Source: Frateuria defendens (GTDB lineage: Bacteria > Pseudomonadota > Gammaproteobacteria > Xanthomonadales > Rhodanobacteraceae). Taken from it: 64,000 bases of DNA. The stretch is taken from contig NZ_LFQR01000004.1 of assembly GCF_001182895.1 (NCBI RefSeq), positions 1 to 64,000 on the forward strand, written 5' to 3'. Below the pieces are notes generated by a model, which had not been told where the DNA came from, searched no databases, and worked only from the letters and a program-made list of their open reading frames with translations. Shown in pieces: positions 43,618 through 51,216 of the stretch (position 1 is its first letter; each line of letters begins with the position of its first letter). The position numbers and the translations under genes were made by a program.

Positions 43618-44574
43618 ATGGATTCTCCGCATCGGGTACGCGCGATCCTTTCTTTCATCCAGGCCGCGGACACCGGCAGCTTTGCCGCTGCCGGCCGCGC
43701 GCTGGGCGTGACCTCGGCCGCGGTCAGCAAGAACGTCGCCACCCTGGAGAAGTCGCTGGGGGTCCGCCTGCTCAATCGCACGACGCGCTCGCTCAAGCTC
43801 ACCGACGAGGGGGCGGCGTTTCTTCGGCAAGCCCGTATCGCTCTCGAGGCGCTGGACGCCGCCGTCGACACCGTCGCCGCGCGACGCGCCGAGCCCCATG
43901 GGCGCGTCCGCATCTCGACGAGCGTGGCGCTCGGGCAAGGACAATTGATGCCCGTGCTCCCCGGGCTCCTGTCCCGCCACCCGGGCTTGTCCATCGCCGT
44001 GGACTTCGATGACCGCATGGTCGATCTGGTTCGCGACGGCTACGACCTCGCCCTGCGCGGCGGACACATCCGGGATTCCGCCCTGATCTCACGCCCGGTG
44101 TCCCGCCTCAATACGGTACTCGTCGCGTCGACCGACTACCTCGCGCACCAGGGCGTGCCGCGCGCGGTCGCGGATCTGCGCCGACACAGGTTGATCGCCC
44201 GCCGCTTCCTGGGCGGGAGCATCGATTCCTGGAGCTTCGCGGCCGCCGACGGCAGCATCACCACCCTGGACCCCTCCGATACGGCCGTTCTGACGTTGTC
44301 CGCGCCGGAGGCCCTGGTCGAAGCGGCGCTCGGCGGCGTCGGTGTTGCGCAGGTCGCCGTTCATCTCGCCTGGAGGCACCTGGTGTCCGGCAGGTTGAAG
44401 GTCGTCATGTACCGGCTGCACCACCCAGGCGCCTACGAAATGGTGATCCAGTACCCGCACCGCGCCTTGATCGCTCCGCGCGTGCGGGTGGTGGTGGATT
44501 ACCTGCTCGAGGCATTTGCGGCGGACAAGGCCTTGCACGTGCCCATGGACTCGCTGGCCGCGTACATGGCCTGA
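43618..44574 (+). CDS. LysR-family transcriptional regulator
   Basis: The 318-residue regulator has its helix-turn-helix in FIQAADTGSFAAAGRALGVTSAAVSKNVATLEKSLGVRLLNRTTRSLKLTDEG. The effector domain has VDLVRDGYDLALRGGHIRDSALISRPVSRLNTVLVAS, typical of the CrgA/PA2220-like branch. CAGGGGG precedes ATG 43618. It is divergent from the flavodoxin-alcohol dehydrogenase pair and probably controls it through the GTTGAT half-sites. Confidence 0.92.
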   Translation: MDSPHRVRAILSFIQAADTGSFAAAGRALGVTSAAVSKNVATLEKSLGVRLLNRTTRSLKLTDEGAAFLRQARIALEALDAAVDTVAARRAEPHGRVRISTSVALGQGQLMPVLPGLLSRHPGLSIAVDFDDRMVDLVRDGYDLALRGGHIRDSALISRPVSRLNTVLVASTDYLAHQGVPRAVADLRRHRLIARRFLGGSIDSWSFAAADGSITTLDPSDTAVLTLSAPEALVEAALGGVGVAQVAVHLAWRHLVSGRLKVVMYRLHHPGAYEMVIQYPHRALIAPRVRVVVDYLLEAFAADKALHVPMDSLAAYMA

Positions 44575-44579
44575 CGCCG

Positions 44580-45494
44580 CTATCGGCGCGCGGCCGAGGA
44601 AGCAGGCCGGTGCCGCAGCGCATCGATCAGCACCCGCATCGCGCGCGACGTCTCGGACTGCCTTGCATAGACGAGGTAATACCCAGGGAACTTGCGCCAC
44701 CACGGCTTCAATACCGGCAATAGCTTTCCCGATTTCAGGTACGGTGCAGCCAGGTCTTCGGGCACATAGGCCAGGCCATGGCCGGACAGCGAGGCGTTGA
44801 GAACCTGGTAGATGCCATTGAACGCCAGTCGTCCATTCACGCGGGCGTGCATGGTCCGCTGGCCTCGCTTGAGCTCCCAGGAAGGCAAGCCCCCCCGGGA
44901 AGGGGGCCCCAGCACAATGCACTCATGGCGCAGCAGGTCTTCCGGCTTGGTCGGCATGGCATGCGAGGCGAGGTATTTGGCCGTGCCCACGATCGCAAAC
45001 CGCTGATCGGGGCCGATGCGCACGGCCAGAATGTCCTTGGCCACCGCATTGCCCCGCCGCACGCCGAAGTCGTACCGCCCTTGAACGATGTCGTTCAAGG
45101 CGTAGTCGACGTGCAGTTCCACCTTGATCTGCGGATAGGCCGGCAGAACCTTGGCAAGCTTTGGCCAGACCACGGTGTCGATCGCGTGGTCGGTGGCGGT
45201 GATCCGGAGGGTGCCCGCCGGCACATCCCTCAGCTCCATCACGCCACGCAGTTCCGCTTCGATGTCTTTCAGCCGCGGCGCGATCACGGCCAGCAGCCGC
45301 TCGCCTGCTTCCGTCACCGATACGCTGCGCGTGGTGCGCGTCAGGAGACGCACGCCCAAGCGCTCTTCCATCTGCCGAATCGTATGACTGAGCATCGACT
45401 GCGACATGCCCAGCTCCGCAGCCGCGCGCGTGAAGCTGCGCTCGCGCGCGACCGCGACCAACGCGAGAAGATCACTGTAGTGTTGCCGAGGCAT
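44580..45494 (-). CDS. LysR-family transcriptional regulator
   Basis: The 304-residue LysR protein closely parallels the one at 35.4 kb. Its helix-turn-helix is in LVAVARERSFTRAAAELGMSQSMLSHTIRQMEERLGVRLLTRTTRSVSVTEAG, and its effector domain has TDHAIDTVVWPKLAKVLPAYPQIKVELHVDYALNDIVQGRYDFGVRRG. The two may stem from one duplicated regulator. It ends 5 nt from the convergent LysR gene. A GGATGCATCC palindrome (45512-45521) lies upstream. It has no divergent partner; the next gene upstream is the uptake operon on the same strand. Confidence 0.92.
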   Translation of the reverse strand: MPRQHYSDLLALVAVARERSFTRAAAELGMSQSMLSHTIRQMEERLGVRLLTRTTRSVSVTEAGERLLAVIAPRLKDIEAELRGVMELRDVPAGTLRITATDHAIDTVVWPKLAKVLPAYPQIKVELHVDYALNDIVQGRYDFGVRRGNAVAKDILAVRIGPDQRFAIVGTAKYLASHAMPTKPEDLLRHECIVLGPPSRGGLPSWELKRGQRTMHARVNGRLAFNGIYQVLNASLSGHGLAYVPEDLAAPYLKSGKLLPVLKPWWRKFPGYYLVYARQSETSRAMRVLIDALRHRPASSAARR

Positions 45495-45593
45495 TTATCT
45501 ATCCTGCGTATGGATGCATCCGATTTTATCAGCGCAAAGCAGCAGGGCCGGTCCGCAAGACCGACCGATGGAGGCGCATCCGCGCTGCCTTGA

Positions 45594-46607
45594 TCAGGGC
45601 CCTGGCGGCAGGCCTGCAAGGATGCGCCGCGCCTCGTCGTCCGACAGCCGGTAATCGAAAAAGTGGGCATAGAAGTCGCGCACACGCGCTTGCATGTCCG
45701 CCTGATCGACCTGGCCGCTGCGCAACAACTGCGCCGCCCAGAGCACCTGCAGCGCCAACTCGGGCCCGTAGCGGTCCCAGGGGAACACGCCGCGCGGGTT
45801 GTGGTAGACCCGGCCCTGCTGCACCGCCGGCAAGCTGCGCCACAGCGTGGCTTGCGGCGTATCGGCCAGGTTGCCGGCATCGGCCGCCAGGATGATCAGG
45901 TCAGGCCGCCAGGCCAATACCTGTTCGATCGACACCGGCTGCATGTTGCCGTGCAGGCCTGCGGCGGCGTTGCGGCCGCCGGCCAGCTGGATCCACTCGT
46001 CGATGATGGTGCCCTGGCCGTCCACCTTCAGCGGCGCCAGTGAAACGACATGCAGCACGCGGGGGCGCCTTGCCGGCGGGATCGCCGCAGTGCGGCGCGC
46101 CGTGTCGGCCAGCACCTGCTGCAGGTAGTCTCGATAAGCCTCGGCGCGCCGAGTGGCGCGCGGGTCGTCGAGCGCCTGCACGGTCTGCGCCAGGCAGTCC
46201 AGCATCGAGCTGAAACTGTTGAAGCCGACCTTGACCACGTCGAGGCCGGCGCGCTGCAGCGCTGGCGTCGACGGATCGGCCGGGGCCACGAACACCAGTT
46301 GGGTGCCCAGTCGCAACAGCTCCTCGGCATTCATCGTACTGCCCTCGACCAGGGTGGCATGGGACAACTGCGGCGCCACCCGATACATCCAGGGAAACGC
46401 CTTCGGACCGGCGACGGTGACCACCACGTGGTCGGCCTGGCCCAGCATTACCAGCAAGGCATTGTGGGCGAACCAGGCATCGGCTAGCCGCGTCGGCGCA
46501 GCCGCCTGCAGTGGCAGTGTCAGGACCGCCAGGCCCGCAGCAAGCCAGCTCGCCGCGTGAGGTCGAAAGACGCGGGACCTTGGCCGTGGGTGGGAAATCG
46601 AGCGCAT
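45594..46607 (-). CDS. ABC transporter periplasmic binding protein (FecB/BtuF type)
   Basis: The 337-residue class III binding protein has a signal peptide (SWLAAGLAVLTLPLQAAA), then two lobes joined by a long helix. VEGSTMNAEELLRLGTQLVFVAP, MQPVSIEQVLAWRPDLIILAADAGN and VYHNPRGVFPWDRYGPELALQVLWAAQLL fit binding proteins for siderophores, heme or cobalamin. ATG 46607 has AGGAAA 9 nt upstream; a GTG at 46616 is too close to that site. It is the last of four genes for one uptake route. Confidence 0.9.
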   Translation of the reverse strand: MRSISHPRPRSRVFRPHAASWLAAGLAVLTLPLQAAAPTRLADAWFAHNALLVMLGQADHVVVTVAGPKAFPWMYRVAPQLSHATLVEGSTMNAEELLRLGTQLVFVAPADPSTPALQRAGLDVVKVGFNSFSSMLDCLAQTVQALDDPRATRRAEAYRDYLQQVLADTARRTAAIPPARRPRVLHVVSLAPLKVDGQGTIIDEWIQLAGGRNAAAGLHGNMQPVSIEQVLAWRPDLIILAADAGNLADTPQATLWRSLPAVQQGRVYHNPRGVFPWDRYGPELALQVLWAAQLLRSGQVDQADMQARVRDFYAHFFDYRLSDDEARRILAGLPPGP

Positions 46608-46631
46608 GCTTGGCACTTTCCTGATGCGGGC

Positions 46632-48794
46632 TCAGATCTGGAACTGCACCGAGGCGACCACCGCGCGCGGTGCGCCCGGCGAGGCGCTGGCATTGCCCGC
46701 CCCGGTATAACCATTGAGGCCGCCGGGCACGATGTTGGTCCAGTAGCGTCGGTTGGTCAGGTTGTTGATGTTGAGCAGGTAGGTCACCGGCTGCCCGCGC
46801 ACCGTCATGCGATAGCCCAGGCCCACATCCAGCGTGGTGTAGGCGCTGACCGAGTGGAGGTTGGCGTTGTCCGTCGGGCGCGCGCTGACGTAGTGCACGT
46901 TGATCGAAGTGGACAGGCCGGGCAGAGCCCTCGGGCGATACTCGGCCAGCAGGTTGGCGGTGGCGTGGGCCAGGCCGACGATACGTTTGCCCTCGGTAGC
47001 GGCATTGCCGGTGTCGAACAACTTGGGATCCAGCCAGGCCACGCCGCCGAACAGCGAGAGTTCCTCGTTGACCTGGCCGTCGGTCATCAGTTCGACGCCG
47101 CGGTTGCGCTGCTGCCCGGCCACGCCGAACACGCCGTCGGACCGGGTGAAGGCGAACGGGCGCTTGATCTGGAAGGCCGCCACACTGAGGTTGAGCTTGT
47201 CCAGCGCCAGCTTGTAGCCAAGTTCCCACTGTTTGCTGCGGAACGGCGCCAGGATGCTGCCGGCGTTGCTGCTGCCCACCGGAGCGGTATCACCCTGCTG
47301 CAGGCTGTCGGCGTAGCTCAGGTAGGTGCTCATGTTCCACTGCGGCTTGAATACCAGGCTGGCCGCGCTGGATACGCCATCGTTGGAGGAACGGCTGATC
47401 TGCACGCCCCTGAGGTTGTAATTGTGGCTGGCCAGCCAGCTCTGGCTGGCCACCAGCAGCGCCGACCAGCGCGGCGAGAAGGTCAGGTCGTCGCCGACGA
47501 TCAACGACTGCTGCCGGGCGGCCGCGCTCTGATAGCGGCGGGTGAAGTCGGGTACGCCGATCAACGGGAACGACTGCGGATGGGCCAGGCTGGCCGCGCC
47601 CAGCGTGGCGGTGCCGCCGTTGCGGGGGTTGTAGTTGTTCCAGTCGAAGCCGCTGTTGCCGAAGGTCAGTGCATGCTCGATCTCGCCAGTGTGCACCTTG
47701 CCGTTGAGGTAGAGCGTGTTGCTGGTGATGGTGAAGCGGCTGGCCGCACCGGTGGCGATGGTGGTGCGGTAGGCGCCGGCCTGGTTGATCAGGGTATTGG
47801 TCGGGCCAGTCGACTCACGGTCGGCGATCTGCCGCAGCAGCCCCACGCTCAGCCGCCATTGGTCGGAGAAGGCGTGCCTGAACTCCAGGCTGCCGGTGTC
47901 GGTGGTGTTGTCGTTGCCGCCGCTGCGCACCGCATAGGCCGCGCGTGCGGGATCCAGCGGCGACGGAAAATGTACGCCGGCGGCCAGCGCAAAGGTGGCC
48001 GGCAGCCCCTTGGAGACGTAACGGTAATGGCTGAAGTTGCTCTCCAGCACGGTGTCGGGCGAAAAGTGGTAGTCCAGTGCCAGGTTGGCCAACTGCCGTC
48101 GCAGGCGGCTGCCATCGGTGTAGTTGCCGCCATGCTCGTTGAGCAGAATGACCCGGTAGCCGAGCGGCCCGATCGGGCCGGCCAGGTCCGCCTGCGCCAG
48201 TCGGCGGCTGGCCGTGCTATAGCCCAGGGTGAACCGGTTGAGGCGCTGCTCGGTCGGCCGCTTGAGAATGTAGTCGAAGCTGCCAGACGGATTGGCCGGG
48301 CCGTACAGCGCGCCGGCCGGGCCATTGAGTACCTCGATGCGGTCGAACTGCTCGATCGGGTAGTCGGTGGTGGACACCGCGTTCAGCCCGTCGATCCGGC
48401 TGTTCTGCACCACGCTGCCCTGCACGCCGCGGCTTTGCGGGCGCACGCCGTCGCCTTGCACCGAAGGCAGGTAACGCAGGGCATCGGCGATGCTCTTCAG
48501 CTGCTGATCGTCGATCAGTGCCTGCGGCACCACGTTGACCGTATAGGGCGTGTCCAGCCGGCTCATAGACCCGAGCGGCCCCAACTGCGCCGCATCCACG
48601 CGCAGGCCATTGCTGGTCGCCTGCGTACCCTGCACGGTCACCGTATCGAGCGTCTTGGCCTGATGGCCGTCGGTGGCCGACGGCGCCGCCTGCATGGTCC
48701 CGGCAGCGTGCAGCGCCTCGATGCAGAGCGCACTGCCACCGACAGCGAGCCAGCGAAGAAGGGAATGAGAGGGCTTGTCCATGGTGGTATCCAT
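46632..48794 (-). CDS. TonB-dependent siderophore-type receptor
   Basis: This is a 720-residue outer-membrane receptor. After a signal peptide it has a TonB-box-like DTVTVQG, then the plug (LDTPYTVNVVPQALIDDQQLKSIADALRYLPSVQGDGVR ... IDGLNAVSTTDYPIEQFDRIEVLNGPAGALYGPANPSGSFDYILKRPT). The barrel ends in Ile, with NINNLTNRRYWTNIVP near its end. The plug phrases match ferric-siderophore receptors, but the adjacent ABC type also serves cobalamin-like ligands. It lies between the ATPase and binding-protein genes, with gaps of 23 and 24 nt. Confidence 0.93.
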   Translation of the reverse strand: MDTTMDKPSHSLLRWLAVGGSALCIEALHAAGTMQAAPSATDGHQAKTLDTVTVQGTQATSNGLRVDAAQLGPLGSMSRLDTPYTVNVVPQALIDDQQLKSIADALRYLPSVQGDGVRPQSRGVQGSVVQNSRIDGLNAVSTTDYPIEQFDRIEVLNGPAGALYGPANPSGSFDYILKRPTEQRLNRFTLGYSTASRRLAQADLAGPIGPLGYRVILLNEHGGNYTDGSRLRRQLANLALDYHFSPDTVLESNFSHYRYVSKGLPATFALAAGVHFPSPLDPARAAYAVRSGGNDNTTDTGSLEFRHAFSDQWRLSVGLLRQIADRESTGPTNTLINQAGAYRTTIATGAASRFTITSNTLYLNGKVHTGEIEHALTFGNSGFDWNNYNPRNGGTATLGAASLAHPQSFPLIGVPDFTRRYQSAAARQQSLIVGDDLTFSPRWSALLVASQSWLASHNYNLRGVQISRSSNDGVSSAASLVFKPQWNMSTYLSYADSLQQGDTAPVGSSNAGSILAPFRSKQWELGYKLALDKLNLSVAAFQIKRPFAFTRSDGVFGVAGQQRNRGVELMTDGQVNEELSLFGGVAWLDPKLFDTGNAATEGKRIVGLAHATANLLAEYRPRALPGLSTSINVHYVSARPTDNANLHSVSAYTTLDVGLGYRMTVRGQPVTYLLNINNLTNRRYWTNIVPGGLNGYTGAGNASASPGAPRAVVASVQFQI

Positions 48795-48817
48795 CTAGCT
48801 GGCGGCCTCCCCGACGC

Positions 48818-49597
48818 TCAAGGGCGATGGGTGAAAAAGCGCTGTGCACTGGCGTCAAGCTGGGTCAGCGCAACGCCATACAGCGCGCTCATCGAGCCGG
48901 CATCGATCACCTGTTGCGGTGGTCCATCAGCGATCAGCCTGCCGTGCTGCAACAGCACGGCGCGCGTGGCGACTTGCAAGGCCTCGTCCGGCCGATGGGT
49001 AGTGTTGAGTATGGCGTAGCCTTCGCTGGCCAGTTCGCGCAGCAGCGCCTGCATGCGTACCTGATGGCCGTAGTCCAGGGCCGTCATCGGCTCGTCCATC
49101 ACCAGGATCGGCGCCTGCTGCGCCAGGGCACGCGCCAGCAACACGCGCTGGCGCTCGCCGCCGGACAACGAGGTGTAATCGCGCCGGGCCAGCGAGAAGA
49201 CCTGCATGCGTTGCAAGGCCGCCTGGACGGCCTCGCGGTCCTCCCCGCCCAGCGCCCGCCCCAGGCCGGCATGCGGCAGCCGGCCCAGCGCCACGACCTG
49301 CTCGACCGTATAGGGAAAGCTCGCCACGTGGGTCTGCGGCACGTAGGCCATGCGCCGCGCCCGCGCCGGCGCCGACCACCGCGGCAAGGGTCGCCCGTCC
49401 AGCCTAACCTCACCGGCCTGCGGCCGCAGCAGGCCCAGCATGATGCGCAGCAAGCTGCTCTTGCCGGCACCGTTGGCCCCAAGCAGAGACACCACCTCGC
49501 CCGCCGACACCGTCAGCGACACATCGTCGAGCACCCGACGGCGGTCTCGGACAAAGACCACCTGGCGACAGGCCAGCGAGGCGGCCGGCGGGCTCAC
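48818..49597 (-). CDS. ABC transporter ATP-binding protein (FecE/BtuD type)
   Basis: This 259-residue ATPase powers the permease encoded upstream. Walker A is GANGAGKSS, the Q-loop is in AYVPQTHVA, the signature is LSGGERQR, Walker B is ILVMDEP, and the switch His follows in NTTHRP. The start is GTG 49597, overlapping the permease stop (GTGA), so translation is coupled. No ATG in the right place exists. Confidence 0.94.
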   Translation of the reverse strand: MSPPAASLACRQVVFVRDRRRVLDDVSLTVSAGEVVSLLGANGAGKSSLLRIMLGLLRPQAGEVRLDGRPLPRWSAPARARRMAYVPQTHVASFPYTVEQVVALGRLPHAGLGRALGGEDREAVQAALQRMQVFSLARRDYTSLSGGERQRVLLARALAQQAPILVMDEPMTALDYGHQVRMQALLRELASEGYAILNTTHRPDEALQVATRAVLLQHGRLIADGPPQQVIDAGSMSALYGVALTQLDASAQRFFTHRP

Positions 49598-50646
49598 GAC
49601 GCATCCTGCCGCAGCCGGCGCAGCACCAGTGCGAAACCCAACGCGCCGAACAGCTGGGTGACAATGCCCAACGGCACCTCGCCAGCCGACACGCTGCGCG
49701 CGCAGGTGTCGGCCAGGATCAGCACGATGGCGCCGATCACCGCGCTCAACGGCAGCAGCTGGCGATGACCGGCACCGACCAGCAGGCGCGCCATGTGAGG
49801 CACCAGCAGGCCGATCCAGCCGATGATGCCGGCCACCGACACGGTCAGGGCCGAGATCAGCGTGGCCAAGGCGATCACCGCCAGGCGCAGCGCGGTCACC
49901 GGCACGCCCAGGCTGCGCGCTTCGTCGTCGCTCAGCGACAAGGCATCGAGCAGCCGGCCGCCAGCGCAGAGCAAGCCGGTGCCCAGCGCCAGCGGCACGG
50001 CGAAGCGGTCCAGGTCGTCCCAACCCACCTGGGCCAGACTGCCGAGCAGCCAGTAGACGATCGCCGGCAGCTGGTTCTGGGGGTCGGCCACGTACTTCAC
50101 CAGCGACAGCAGAGAGGAGAACAGCGCATCGCTGATCAGCCCGCCCAAGACCAGGGCGAGTACGTTGCCGCTGCGCAGGGCGCCGGCGATGCCCAGGCCC
50201 ACGGCCGCAGCGGTCAGCCCACCGGCAAAGGCCGCCGCCTGCACCCACAGCGGATGCGCAGCCAGCACGATGGCCAGCGCGGCACCAAAGGCCGAACCAC
50301 TGAGCACGCCGAGCAGGCCAGGCGACACCAGCGGGTTGCGGAACACCGTCTGATAGCTGGCGCCAGCCACCGACAATGCTGCGCCGACCAGTGCTGCCGC
50401 CAGCAGACGCGGCAAGCGGACCTCGATCACCACCATGCGGAGCACGCTCAGCGCCGGACTGTCTTGCCGGCCCAATAGGGCCAGCAAGACTTCATGCGGT
50501 GAGACCGGATAACGCCCCAGCCCCAAGGTTCCCAGGGAAACCGCCGCGAGCATCGCCAGCGCGGCAATCCAGATACCGATACGTCGTTGGTGGCCGGGGC
50601 GTGCGGACAGGTCGTCGAAGTCCGGTCGGTCGGTAGAACGGGACAT
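49594..50646 (-). CDS. ABC transporter permease (FecCD/BtuC family)
   Basis: The 350-residue inner-membrane protein has the ten-helix FecCD pattern: RLPRLLAAALVGAALSVAGASYQTVFRNPLVSPGLLGVLSGSAFGAALAI near residue 78, and GWIGLLVPHMARLLVGAGHRQLLPLSAVIGAIVLILADTCAR later, both strongly conserved in the family. It forms the pore for a siderophore/heme/cobalamin-type ligand. It is first in the operon permease-ATPase-receptor-binding protein. I see no Fur box or cobalamin riboswitch upstream. Confidence 0.94.
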   Translation of the reverse strand: MSRSTDRPDFDDLSARPGHQRRIGIWIAALAMLAAVSLGTLGLGRYPVSPHEVLLALLGRQDSPALSVLRMVVIEVRLPRLLAAALVGAALSVAGASYQTVFRNPLVSPGLLGVLSGSAFGAALAIVLAAHPLWVQAAAFAGGLTAAAVGLGIAGALRSGNVLALVLGGLISDALFSSLLSLVKYVADPQNQLPAIVYWLLGSLAQVGWDDLDRFAVPLALGTGLLCAGGRLLDALSLSDDEARSLGVPVTALRLAVIALATLISALTVSVAGIIGWIGLLVPHMARLLVGAGHRQLLPLSAVIGAIVLILADTCARSVSAGEVPLGIVTQLFGALGFALVLRRLRQDAS

Positions 50647-51216
50647 GGCCCCCTGGGTGTTGCCGCGGTGGGATGGAGCTAATGACTGGCGTTCACGGCC
50701 AGAGCGGAGAGACGGCGCCGGGCACCAGGCTGGCCGTCCATGTAGCCATGACTATATATCGAAGCAGAGTGCGTTGATGAAGGCAGCACCGGACAAGTGC
50801 CCACATTTTGAGGGCCCGTGATGGCGGCAGTGATCATCTTGTTCGATGAAGCCTCGACCTCCCGCGTTGAGTTGGCCATTCATCAACTCAGGTCATAGAA
50901 GCATTCTCTTTATTCGCACCCCAACTACAAAGAGGCCAAGCTAAATTGGGTTTGTAACCTCGCCTCAAGCCAGCCCGCACCGGGAAGTCAGACCGCCAAT
51001 ACCTTCGCGTTCCAGGGAAGACCTTGCGATGAAAAACCCGATCAGGACTGGACTGCCGATCGAATCGAGTGCCGAAGAAGTGCCACTCCTTGAAGAGCCC
51101 GAGCCGGACGAAGCCGCTCCATCACGGCACGCCTTCATGGTCGGCTCAGCCGCTGGCGCCATCGACGCAACAGGTAACCGCGTATGCGATTTGCCGATCA
51201 CAACGGAAAGACGGTC
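50647..51216. other. Divergent intergenic region, uptake operon and PQQ dehydrogenase
   Basis: About 570 bp hold no recognised gene. A GATATATAGT stretch near 50750 could be a -10 for the uptake operon on the minus strand. Only tiny open frames occur between 50800 and 51200, for example a 25-codon frame at 50821 and one at 51029 rich in Glu/Pro. Neither has family features. Confidence 0.45.

Noticed and set aside
50647-50960. Cobalamin riboswitch or Fur box upstream of the uptake operon
   Set aside because: No GCCACTG-type B12 box and no GATAATGATAATCATTATC-like site were recognised.
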